Below the pieces are notes generated by a model, which was given only the letters and a program-made list of their open reading frames with translations, did not search any database and was not told the origin of the DNA. Both the position numbers and the translations under genes were made by a program. From positions 1-36,557 of the forward strand of contig JAGVMN010000049.1 in the NCBI GenBank assembly GCA_020053795.1: a stretch of DNA of 36,557 nt, written 5' to 3'. Positions 7,468 through 15,644 of this stretch are shown piece after piece (the first letter of the stretch is position 1; each line of letters begins with the position of its first letter). Source of the stretch: Bacteroidia bacterium (GTDB taxonomy: Bacteria > Bacteroidota > Bacteroidia > NS11-12g > UBA9320).

Positions 7468-10400
7468 TTATCTGATCAAATGAACCGGTCCATCCAGCTT
7501 GTAAGTCCTATTGTCTATACCACTGGCACGAATGGTAAATAAGTAAGTGCCATCGGCGACCGGATGTCCATTATACGTTCCATTCCAACCCTGTTCCATG
7601 TCATTTGTTGCAAAAAGCAATTCACCCCAGCGATTATAAATTTTAAAATCGAAGTCACGGAAATCCACATCAGGATTGGCGGTTACAAATAGAGTTACAG
7701 GTCTGAAAACTTCGTTTAGGAGGTTTCCGTTTGGCGTAAATGCGTTGGGGATAAACACCTTTGAAGAACCGGCAAGACAGATCTTATTGGAATAACTGGT
7801 GTCGGCACTATTCCCTGAAATGGCAGTAACACGATAGCAGTACTTACCTTTTATGTCATAGTGAATTTCTTTGTCAATAAATCCTGTGTCAAGCATATTG
7901 GCGGTGTTTAGTGTCACGAACCCACTTGGTTTTTCTATTTGAAGCTGATATTCCTTCACGCCACTTTCCCATTGTAAATAGCCATTCCATGATAAAAAAC
8001 TCTGATCATTGGAATATATCCCGTCAAGAAGCAAGGATGTTCCTTGTCTTCCAATCGGGGTTTCGTATCCACACAAATCAACTTCGCGGATAGTATAGAT
8101 ATAGCTTTCAGCATTTACATTTACATCCTTGTCAATAAACACATCGTTGGTCAGACTGTATATCTCGTTGCCATAAGCACCGTTCCGATATTTAAACAAT
8201 TTGAATTTCGAAAAATTTTCGTTGACTGATCGTTTTAATTTAACAACCACATTGTTGCCTTCAACACTTACATTTTCGATATTGGCCGGTTGTTTGTTGA
8301 GTTTATAAAAGACCGGAAGTTGGATGCTATTGCTTTGGCTTCTGACCATCTTTACAGGGTTTATCGCTTCAATATAGTATTCGTAGTAGAAGTCACACAA
8401 CGGAGAATCAGTATATGCAGTTTGGTGAGCAGGTAAATCGGCAATTTTCACATATTTACCTAAACCTTTTCTGCGGAAGAGTTCATAAGTATGTGCATTA
8501 TCCCAGCCCTTATACCCACTCCAGTTGAGTTTAATTTTAAAGGGTTCTGAGTTGTCGGCATTGAGGATTACCTGACAATGTTCCCTGCCTTCTCCTCCAT
8601 TAAAACCGCAAAGGTCTTGTATATTCATGTAGTAACAGTAGGCCTGTTGATTTCCTTTGAATGTTTCAAAATACACTGTATCCGACATGTTTGCAGAAGA
8701 ATAAACAGGTGTTGTGACACCTGCTTTGTATAAGTTCATACGGGCAAAACGCGGGTAGTTGAGGTTTTCGAATACAACTTTTACAGTACTGTTATCAATA
8801 ACTGTGACATAAGAAATCTGAGGCTTGGGAATTTTTAATGGATCCGAAATGTCTATACTTAGTGTAAACGAATCACGGCAACCAATTCGATCCTCTACCA
8901 TTAGTGTCAAATATTTCCTGCCGGGTAGTTTGAAAGTCAGATCCCATTGATCGCCTTGGGAATAGTTGGTTTCTGCATCGTCTTTAGAAATCCAGTTGAA
9001 GGAAGCGATACCGGTATCACTTGTTACGGAGGCTTTGTAGGTATTGGTTTCCCCCAAACAACTTTCAGTTGTTGTTATGATGTTTGCCTCCGGCCTGCTT
9101 TTAACCTTAATGTCTGAGAAAGAACTGTCGGAACATCCAAATCCGTTAAACGCAACAAAGATAAGATTATAAAGACCGGGAACCGGCAGGTAACTGCTGC
9201 CAAAGGTTTTCGTCCCAATTTCCTGACCATTCAGTAACCATTTCTGACTAACCAGATCGGCTCCGAAACCGTTGAACACAGTTGTGAAGGGGGCACAACC
9301 TATTACAGCATCTAATTTACTATCAACAGAAGGTTTTCGTTTGACCGTAATTGTATCCAGTGAAGTAAAAATGGCGGCACAACCCAATGAGTCTTTGACA
9401 AAAACAGTTGGCAGAAAGGTTTGAATTCCAGTATAATTTGTCACAATGTATTTGTGAAATAAACCCACGGCTGTGTCCAGGCTACTGCCGTCATTGAAAT
9501 TCATGAAATAACTTTGAACATCCTGGCTTTCATTAATAAATTCAACCATCAATGGCTCACATCCTTTGTTGTTCTTCAGCCTGAACATAGGAACGGGTCC
9601 AAGAACTTTAACGGAACCCGGCAAGATGACCGTATCGGAACATCCTTCGTTGCTGTTCGCTACCAAAGTGATGTCAAAGCCATTTTTCCAACCACTGTTT
9701 TGCAAATAGATATTAGCCACAAATGAGTCTGTGGTTTTAACAATGGTTCCTTCTCCGAAATCCCAGATCAACGTATCGGCGTTAATAGATTTTGATAAAA
9801 ACTGGGCATAAGCCGGAGCACAGGAAAGCATTGAATCTTGAGGAACAGGTCTTGATACCACTTCGATAACCTCTATTTTTTGTCGAACCGTATCGAAACA
9901 CTGACCGTATTTCGATGCTACCAGTTCTATTTCGAAATTTCCGGCTTTTTTAAATTTCAGAACGGCGTCTTGTTCAATGAAACTGATTTCTGTAGCAAAC
10001 CCTGCAGTTGTTTGCCAATCATATTTTGAGGGTTTAAAGCTGCTTTGGTTTTTTACAAGGACACTTGCACCGGTGCAAATTCTATTATCTTGCAGTTCAA
10101 AAGCGGCCAAAACACCGGCGTTTATTTCATCGCTGACGGCGGAATAAGTACAACCGGCAGAATTGGTAATGTCCAAATGAATTTGAAAGGTACCTTTCTC
10201 GGTGAAAATGACCTCAATTTCTGAGGAAGAATTTTTGCTGATAACAAACCCTTTTCCCCCTGTAATATACCAATAGTATTGGTAAAAAGTGCTATCAAAT
10301 CCTGCATGGTAATCATATTCTATATTCGGCTTAGCCTTAATCCGAAAAGGCAGACATCCATTACTCGAATCTAACAGAATGCCCGCTTTAACACCGTTGA

Positions 10401-12288
10401 TGGCCAGATAATTTACGATCGTCACTGAATCCTCACAACGTCCGTGTATGTCATGCTCATATTTCAAATCATAGTATCCTGGTTCGGAGAATTCGATGTT
10501 AAACGTGGTTGAGTCATCTTTTTCATATTTCTCGAGTCCCTTTGAATGCGTGATATCCCAATTGTAACTAAACTCGGCCTTGCTAGGCAGAGATTGACCT
10601 AAAAAGTTGATAGAAGAATTCTGACATATAATGGTGTCTGATACTTTAAACCTCAGTACCGGATCAACAATTTCTACAATATTTTTTTTCAGAACGGAGT
10701 CACTACAGCCAATTTTGTTGCCAATAAAAAGTATGACATCATAAAATCCGGTGTCGTAATACGTTTGATACCCGGTGATGTCATTGCTCACGTCTTTAAT
10801 TCTTTTTCCATCCTTATCCATATAGACCCAATAAAGGGTGTCTTTGGAAATAAAAGAACTTTTCTTGGTAATGTTGTGGAAGATTACTTCTTCTCCAACG
10901 CAAAAAACACTTGGCCATGAATAGAAATCTGCACGCATACTGTCCAGATTTATAAAGCTGTGTTTCAACAACGTGTCGGCACAACCCGACGAATGTTTGG
11001 CAATAAGTTCTACATTAAAGGTTCCCCAATTGTCAAAATAAATAGAGTCATTTATTCTATTGGATGTTTGTACTAATTTGATTGACATGTCATAGTATTT
11101 CCATGTATAATCAAAAGTGCCACTTTCTGAGCTTTTAGACAGATTCTCGAAATGCACGGTATGCGGTATTTTGCAGTGGAAATTGTCAGTTGAAATAAAA
11201 TCAGCAGTGACGCTTTTAACCTTAAAAGCTTTTGGAATGAACTTCTCTGTATAGCACTTATTATTAACATAAGTAACCAGTAAGTCGTATGTTCCAATAG
11301 TGTCAAAGCGAACCCTAATTTCATTTGAAGAGATGGTTCTGATTTCAGAGGCCCCGGGAATCACCCAACTGTATTTCCCGGGCAATTGGTTGGTTTCGAG
11401 AATACTGATTTCCTGTTTTCTGCAAATAGACCTTTCACCAATTACCAGATCTAAAGTAACAGAATCACCGAAGTTAAGAATATTTTTTTGTAAAACACTG
11501 TGAAGGCAGCCATTTGCCGTAAGTACTTTTAACCCAGCGTTGAAAGAACCGGGGGTATAATAAGTTTTTATGTCTGGTGTTTCCTTATTATCGCTGTTTT
11601 TTGATTGACCCGGAAAACTCCATTGATAGCTTATTATCTGTTCTCCGTTGGCATTTATGTCCGGAAGGAACTGAACCGATTTTGGAACACAACCCACAGT
11701 GTCATCAGCCAGTATTTTAAGAGAAACTTCTGAATAAACATTTACCAGGTTTTCCTTTTCAGAAACGCCTTTGCAACCAAGTGAATCAATCACAAACAAA
11801 GATATTTTTTTTGGACCAGAGGTTTTGAATTTGTGGGAAACACTGTTTCCGGCATTGTAATAATTGGTGCCGTCTATGACCCAATTGAGCAAAGCAGCCC
11901 CCGGTGTAATATTCGTAAGGGTTACCGTATCGGGGCCAAAACACAAGCGATCTCTGGAAACTATAAATTCAGGAACGGGAATGGATTTGATCTCCGCAAT
12001 ATTTTTTGCTACCAGTTGACAGGTCGTCTTATCTGGCATCAATATACTAACCCGTACATCAATTTTTTGCGGACTCACATAAAACTTGTAAACAGTGTCA
12101 GTGCCGGAAGCATAACCAGAGCCAAAATCCCAACTGATAGCACTCCCAGACGGAACATTATGTACAATATATTGCAGTTTTGACGGAGCACAGGAAAGCG
12201 TTCGGTCAACGGACAGGGATAGATTTGTGCATTGCCCATAGCCCAACGCATAGCAAAGCAAGAACCCAATAGCGGCTAGTAATTTCAT
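7468..12288 (-). CDS. Giant PKD-repeat surface protein with type B T9SS C-terminal domain
   Basis: This secreted protein of 1606 residues has a Sec signal at 1-19 (MKLLAAIGFLLCYALGYGQ). By eye I count 13 consecutive PKD-like modules over about residues 20-1120. Each is roughly 55-70 residues long, opens with a Cys (CAPS, CFGP, CVPK and so on) and closes with a Cys, often GC after DSL, NSA or SNE. This suggests one disulfide per module. Four fibronectin-III-like modules follow. The C-terminus (FIPNAFTPNGNLLNEVF, FKIYNRWGELLF, WNGTYNGHPVADGTYLF) is the gliding-motility-associated type B signal (TIGR04131/CHU_C). Such proteins cross the outer membrane by the T9SS and act as adhesins or surface filaments. 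The start is ATG 12288, after a GTG that immediately precedes it. It has a strong promoter and appears monocistronic. Confidence 0.9.
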   Translation of the reverse strand: MKLLAAIGFLLCYALGYGQCTNLSLSVDRTLSCAPSKLQYIVHNVPSGSAISWDFGSGYASGTDTVYKFYVSPQKIDVRVSILMPDKTTCQLVAKNIAEIKSIPVPEFIVSRDRLCFGPDTVTLTNITPGAALLNWVIDGTNYYNAGNSVSHKFKTSGPKKISLFVIDSLGCKGVSEKENLVNVYSEVSLKILADDTVGCVPKSVQFLPDINANGEQIISYQWSFPGQSKNSDNKETPDIKTYYTPGSFNAGLKVLTANGCLHSVLQKNILNFGDSVTLDLVIGERSICRKQEISILETNQLPGKYSWVIPGASEIRTISSNEIRVRFDTIGTYDLLVTYVNNKCYTEKFIPKAFKVKSVTADFISTDNFHCKIPHTVHFENLSKSSESGTFDYTWKYYDMSIKLVQTSNRINDSIYFDNWGTFNVELIAKHSSGCADTLLKHSFINLDSMRADFYSWPSVFCVGEEVIFHNITKKSSFISKDTLYWVYMDKDGKRIKDVSNDITGYQTYYDTGFYDVILFIGNKIGCSDSVLKKNIVEIVDPVLRFKVSDTIICQNSSINFLGQSLPSKAEFSYNWDITHSKGLEKYEKDDSTTFNIEFSEPGYYDLKYEHDIHGRCEDSVTIVNYLAINGVKAGILLDSSNGCLPFRIKAKPNIEYDYHAGFDSTFYQYYWYITGGKGFVISKNSSSEIEVIFTEKGTFQIHLDITNSAGCTYSAVSDEINAGVLAAFELQDNRICTGASVLVKNQSSFKPSKYDWQTTAGFATEISFIEQDAVLKFKKAGNFEIELVASKYGQCFDTVRQKIEVIEVVSRPVPQDSMLSCAPAYAQFLSKSINADTLIWDFGEGTIVKTTDSFVANIYLQNSGWKNGFDITLVANSNEGCSDTVILPGSVKVLGPVPMFRLKNNKGCEPLMVEFINESQDVQSYFMNFNDGSSLDTAVGLFHKYIVTNYTGIQTFLPTVFVKDSLGCAAIFTSLDTITVKRKPSVDSKLDAVIGCAPFTTVFNGFGADLVSQKWLLNGQEIGTKTFGSSYLPVPGLYNLIFVAFNGFGCSDSSFSDIKVKSRPEANIITTTESCLGETNTYKASVTSDTGIASFNWISKDDAETNYSQGDQWDLTFKLPGRKYLTLMVEDRIGCRDSFTLSIDISDPLKIPKPQISYVTVIDNSTVKVVFENLNYPRFARMNLYKAGVTTPVYSSANMSDTVYFETFKGNQQAYCYYMNIQDLCGFNGGEGREHCQVILNADNSEPFKIKLNWSGYKGWDNAHTYELFRRKGLGKYVKIADLPAHQTAYTDSPLCDFYYEYYIEAINPVKMVRSQSNSIQLPVFYKLNKQPANIENVSVEGNNVVVKLKRSVNENFSKFKLFKYRNGAYGNEIYSLTNDVFIDKDVNVNAESYIYTIREVDLCGYETPIGRQGTSLLLDGIYSNDQSFLSWNGYLQWESGVKEYQLQIEKPSGFVTLNTANMLDTGFIDKEIHYDIKGKYCYRVTAISGNSADTSYSNKICLAGSSKVFIPNAFTPNGNLLNEVFRPVTLFVTANPDVDFRDFDFKIYNRWGELLFATNDMEQGWNGTYNGHPVADGTYLFTIRASGIDNRTYKLDGPVHLIR

Positions 12289-12335
12289 CACAGTAAGCAG
12301 TTAAAAAGTAAGAGTATTATGGTAGTTTAGTGCCG

Positions 12336-12365
12336 CAAATATATCACTTTTCCACAAAAAATCAA
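12336..12365 (-). promoter_or_regulatory. Promoter of the giant PKD gene (TTG-N19-TATATTTG)
   Basis: On the minus strand, TTG (12365-12363) and TATATTTG (12343-12336) are separated by exactly 19 bases. This is the best full match to the Bacteroidota -33/-7 consensus in the window. The ATG lies 47 nt downstream. Confidence 0.65.
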
Positions 12366-12412
12366 CAATGTCTCTTTTTTTATTTTCTGTTTTTTAAGAA
12401 ACAGTGAAAAAC

Positions 12413-12420
12413 TACCTTTG
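12413..12420 (+). promoter_or_regulatory. -7 box TACCTTTG upstream of the TPR lipoprotein gene
   Basis: TACCTTTG matches TAnnTTTG and lies 19 nt before the ATG. A -33 TTG is not evident. It is divergent from the giant PKD gene promoter about 50 bases to the left. Confidence 0.4.
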
Positions 12421-12439
12421 AGGCCTGTAAAATTAAGCC

Positions 12440-13171
12440 ATGAAACAAAAACTGATTTTTATCAATTCTATTGTTATACTGACCATTTTCACACTTTTCG
12501 GTTGTAAAAAAACGGTTACTAAAGGATCGGACAAGGACTTCTACCTGAAATTGTACAACAAGGCACAGGAGCAAAAGGACCCTTATACTGCCATTTCGGC
12601 TCTGAATGCCTATTTGTTGTCCGACAGTTCAACCAATGAACTTCATGATTCATTGGCTAAACTCTATTTTGTTACCGGCAATTACAGAAGCGGCATCATC
12701 GTTGGAGAAAAAGTGATGAAAAAATACCCAAAGAACGACACCTTGCTTGAACTGATGGGCGATGGTTATCAGAGGCTTGGCAATTATTTGAAGGCCGTTG
12801 AAGTATTTCAAAACTTGTTTAACAGAAGTGGTGACTATAAGTATAAATATCAGGTAGCCACCCTGCACTTCGAAGAAAATAAGATAGAGGAATGTGAGTT
12901 GGTAATTGCTGAAATACTCAAAGACGGACTGAGTCAACCCAGTATTATAGAAATGTCTCCAGAAGGACTCTATGATCAGGTTCCACTCGAAGCCGCCTGT
13001 TACAATCTAAAAGCCATGATTGAAGCACAGGTCAGAAGAAATCCGGCTGCTGCTATGAAAGATTTTAAAAAGGCTTTGGAGATATACCCCGATTTTAAAT
13101 TTGCACAGGCCGCCATGCAGAAACTGGTAGAATATCAACAGTATATGAATCAATCACCAGAGCGTCGTTAA
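12440..13171 (+). CDS. TPR-repeat lipoprotein
   Basis: This 243-residue protein begins with a lipoprotein signal peptide ending in the lipobox LFGC (C22). The body is helical, with about five TPR-like repeats covering roughly 30-235. Examples are AISALNAYLLSDSSTNELHDSLAKLYFVTGNYRSG, where only the pattern is informative, then GDGYQRLGNYLKAVEVFQNL, and the final AAMKDFKKALEIYPDFKFAQAAMQKL. It would sit on a membrane surface facing the periplasm, probably as a scaffold; no catalytic motif is seen. Its stop codon overlaps that of the convergent pduO-type gene (TTAA, shared by the two strands at 13168-13171). It is transcribed away from the giant PKD gene from a shared 150-base intergenic region. 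The specific role is unknown. Confidence 0.8.
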   Translation: MKQKLIFINSIVILTIFTLFGCKKTVTKGSDKDFYLKLYNKAQEQKDPYTAISALNAYLLSDSSTNELHDSLAKLYFVTGNYRSGIIVGEKVMKKYPKNDTLLELMGDGYQRLGNYLKAVEVFQNLFNRSGDYKYKYQVATLHFEENKIEECELVIAEILKDGLSQPSIIEMSPEGLYDQVPLEAACYNLKAMIEAQVRRNPAAAMKDFKKALEIYPDFKFAQAAMQKLVEYQQYMNQSPERR

Positions 13172-13710
13172 GGCGTCCATAGGGTTTCGGGTTTTTGTTG
13201 CTCGGAAAGTATTTTGCGGCTTAAGACAAAAAGGTAATCTGACAGTCTGTTCAGATAAACGAGAATCACCGGTTCTACTTTTTCTGACAAAGAAAGTGCA
13301 ACAACATTTCTTTCTGCCCTGCGACAAACACACCGGGCTATATGACAATGGGCATTTTCAATAGATCCGCCTGGCAGAACAAACGACTTTAGTTCGGTCA
13401 ATTCTTTTTGCATATTATCAATTTCCGTTTCTATAAATTCCACGTCGGTCTGGTTGATCTCAGGCAGGATAAATTTGTTTTTTACCGGATCTGCTGCCAG
13501 ATGAGACCCTATGATAAAAAGTCTGTCTTGTATTTTTTTTAATGAAGTAATGTACGAATCTATGGGAGGGAAAGAGATCAGCAATCCCAAATAACTATTC
13601 AATTCATCCACACTCCCATAAGATTCAATACGGATATGATTTTTAGGAAGCCTCGTTCCACCCAATAAACCGGTTTTCCCCTGGTCTCCTTTTTTGGTAT
13701 ATATTTTCAA
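13168..13710 (-). CDS. pduO: PduO-type ATP:cob(I)alamin adenosyltransferase
   Basis: This 180-residue cytoplasmic enzyme transfers the adenosyl group of ATP to cob(I)alamin, making adenosylcobalamin. The N-terminal ATP-binding block IYTKKGDQGKTGLLGGTR, the GSVDELNSYLG helix, the conserved CRRAERNV segment near 130-137 and YLNRLSDYLFVLSR near 154-167 are all diagnostic of the PduO/EutT-like trimeric family. The initiator is TTG, placed 2 nt after the gatC stop, since the conserved N-terminus starts right there. It is therefore almost certainly translated from the gatC transcript. No cobalamin riboswitch or B12-dependent enzyme gene is seen in the window, so the partner enzyme must be encoded elsewhere. 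Confidence 0.94.
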   Translation of the reverse strand: MKIYTKKGDQGKTGLLGGTRLPKNHIRIESYGSVDELNSYLGLLISFPPIDSYITSLKKIQDRLFIIGSHLAADPVKNKFILPEINQTDVEFIETEIDNMQKELTELKSFVLPGGSIENAHCHIARCVCRRAERNVVALSLSEKVEPVILVYLNRLSDYLFVLSRKILSEQQKPETLWTP

Positions 13711-13712
13711 CT

Positions 13713-14006
13713 TTATTTCATTTTGATAAACTTCGGAACCCTGAAATAATCGGAGTCTCTGTTTGGGGCGTTTTTCAGGCCTTCTTCTTTTGTAATTGAA
13801 TCTATTACTACATCTTCCCTGAGATTATTCACCCCATCACTCATATAAATCAAAGGCTCTACACCTTCCGTGTTCACCTCATTCAATTTCTCACAAAACA
13901 CCAGTATCCGCTCCAGATCACCTTTTATCCGGGCTTTGTCTTCATTCATAAACTCGAGGCAGGCCAATTGGGCCAGTTCATCAATTTTTTTATCAGAGAT
14001 TTTCAT
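13713..14006 (-). CDS. gatC: Asp-tRNA(Asn)/Glu-tRNA(Gln) amidotransferase subunit C
   Basis: GatC is the small subunit of the GatCAB complex, which amidates misacylated Glu-tRNA(Gln) and/or Asp-tRNA(Asn). It wraps around GatA and GatB and stabilises them. The 97-residue length and the pattern DELAQLACLEF, ILVFCEKLNEVNTEGVEPL, LREDVV and the C-terminal FRVPKFI are typical. gatA and gatB are not in the window. The next gene downstream, 2 nt away, is pduO, a combination without an obvious functional link. A near-consensus -7 box (TACCTTTTG, one base too long) lies on the minus strand about 15 bases before the ATG. Confidence 0.95.
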   Translation of the reverse strand: MKISDKKIDELAQLACLEFMNEDKARIKGDLERILVFCEKLNEVNTEGVEPLIYMSDGVNNLREDVVIDSITKEEGLKNAPNRDSDYFRVPKFIKMK

Positions 14007-14207
14007 TCATTTTGGTTTTGATGCAAAAGGTAAAACTGAAAAGTCAGCAATTCGACAATATATAATAGCACATACCATATCCAATGAGCAAAAAACCGGC
14101 TTTTCAAAAGTTCTTCAATTTTAAGGAATAATATTGAACCTGCAGTAATTGAAAGTTGATTTTGCCATGCAAAGTACCTTGCTCTATATTTCCTATTCAG
14201 CATTTAT

Positions 14208-14215
14208 TAAATTCG
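14208..14215 (+). promoter_or_regulatory. -7-like box TAAATTCG just upstream of ffh
   Basis: TAAATTCG differs from TAnnTTTG at one position and ends only 4 nt before the ffh ATG. If used, transcription would start at or next to the ATG, giving a leaderless message. Confidence 0.3.
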
Positions 14216-14219
14216 CCCC

Positions 14220-15542
14220 ATGTTTGAAAATCTTCAGAGCAAATTAGACAAAGCATTCAAAACCTTAAAGGGTCATGGTAAAATATCTGAGATAAACGTA
14301 GCTGAAACAGTTAAGGAAATCAGGAGGGCACTGATAGATGCAGACGTCAGCTATAAAATTGCAAAAGATTTTACTGCCGAAGTAAAGGATAAAGCACTTG
14401 GACAGAATGTTTTGACAAGTATTTCTCCCGGACAATTGATGACCAAAATAGTTCATGATGAATTGGTCCATCTTTTTGGAAGCACTACCAGCGAGCTTAA
14501 TCTTAAAGGAAGTCCAACCATCATCCTTATTGCCGGGCTGCAGGGTTCCGGTAAAACAACATTCAGCGGGAAACTTGCAAAATATCTCTTGTCAAAAGGT
14601 CGAAGTCCGTTGCTAGTGGCGGGTGATGTGTATCGTCCGGCGGCTATCAATCAACTTCAGGTTTTAGGGGAACAAATAGACATTCCTGTTTTTGCCGAAC
14701 TTGATAACAAAAGTCCGGTTGATATTGCCAGGAAGGCCGTCTTGTTTGCCAAAAACACAAGCCGCAACGTGGTAATTATAGATACTGCAGGCCGCCTTAG
14801 TATTGACGAAGCCATGATGAGAGAAATCAGGCAAGTGAAAGATGCAGTGAACCCACATGAAATTCTTTTTGTTGTAGATTCGATGACAGGTCAAGACGCT
14901 GTCAATACTGCAAAGGCGTTTAATGATGTGTTGAATTTCGATGGCGTTGTTTTAACTAAATTGGATGGCGACACAAGGGGTGGAGCAGCACTTTCTATTA
15001 AATCGGTTGTTGACAAACCCATCAAATTTGTCAGCAACGGGGAAAGAATGGATGCGATCAGCATATTCCATCCGGACCGCATGGCCAACAGAATTTTGGG
15101 AATGGGCGACATCGTTTCTTTGGTAGAAAAGGCTCAGGAGAATTATAATGAGGCAGAGGCTGAACGGTTGCAAAGGAAGATCAACAAAAATGAGTTTAAC
15201 TTCGATGATTTTTTAAAACAACTTCAGCAAATAAAGAAAATGGGCAACCTGAAAGACCTCATGGGAATGATTCCAGGAGTAGGTAAGGCGGTGAAAGATA
15301 TTGACATAAGTGATGATTCGTTCAAAACGATAGAGGCCATTATACAATCTATGACTCCAAAAGAAAGGGAAAAGCCTGAACTGCTGAACGGATCAAGAAG
15401 AAAACGAATAGCAATTGGCAGTGGTACTTCGGTGGCAGAAGTCAACAAACTTGTCAAGCAATTTGACGATATGAGAAAAATGATGAAATCATTCAATAAG
15501 GTAAAAAGTATGGGATTTGGCAAATTGCCTTCGGGGAAATAG
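14220..15542 (+). CDS. ffh: Signal recognition particle protein Ffh
   Basis: Ffh binds the SRP RNA and hydrophobic signal sequences on ribosomes and docks with FtsY through paired GTPase domains, directing membrane proteins to Sec. Its 440 residues show the N domain (1-90) and the G domain with P-loop GLQGSGKTT (106-114), DTAGRL and TKLDGDTRGGAAL. The methionine-rich M domain follows at about 300-435 (MGNLKDLMGMIPGVGK, MTPKEREKPELLNGSRRKRIA). Length and order are normal for the family. The ATG follows a -7-like box by 4 nt. It is apparently transcribed alone, divergently from gatC. Confidence 0.98.
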   Translation: MFENLQSKLDKAFKTLKGHGKISEINVAETVKEIRRALIDADVSYKIAKDFTAEVKDKALGQNVLTSISPGQLMTKIVHDELVHLFGSTTSELNLKGSPTIILIAGLQGSGKTTFSGKLAKYLLSKGRSPLLVAGDVYRPAAINQLQVLGEQIDIPVFAELDNKSPVDIARKAVLFAKNTSRNVVIIDTAGRLSIDEAMMREIRQVKDAVNPHEILFVVDSMTGQDAVNTAKAFNDVLNFDGVVLTKLDGDTRGGAALSIKSVVDKPIKFVSNGERMDAISIFHPDRMANRILGMGDIVSLVEKAQENYNEAEAERLQRKINKNEFNFDDFLKQLQQIKKMGNLKDLMGMIPGVGKAVKDIDISDDSFKTIEAIIQSMTPKEREKPELLNGSRRKRIAIGSGTSVAEVNKLVKQFDDMRKMMKSFNKVKSMGFGKLPSGK

Positions 15543-15607
15543 ACTATTTGTCAGTCAAAGGTCATTTTTTATTTAATAATCATGAGTATTGACTCGTAAT
15601 AAAATAT

Positions 15608-15615
15608 TAACTTCG
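15608..15615 (+). promoter_or_regulatory. -7-like box TAACTTCG upstream of the PKD/choice-of-anchor gene
   Basis: TAACTTCG is one base from TAnnTTTG. A TTG lies 16 bases upstream at 15589-15591, one base short of the usual spacing range. It lies 29 nt before the ATG at 15645. Confidence 0.3.
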
Positions 15616-15644
15616 ATATTCGAACACATTTGACGAATGAAATT

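Noticed and set aside
13711-14060. Cobalamin riboswitch upstream of pduO/gatC
   Set aside because: No B12-box-like conserved sequence or suitable leader length is present.
14003-14203. 66-codon minus-strand frame overlapping the gatC start by ATGA, with a hydrophobic middle
   Set aside because: It fills the promoter gap between gatC and ffh, contains the near-consensus gatC -7 box, and resembles no family I know. Chance or leader sequence is more likely than a gene.
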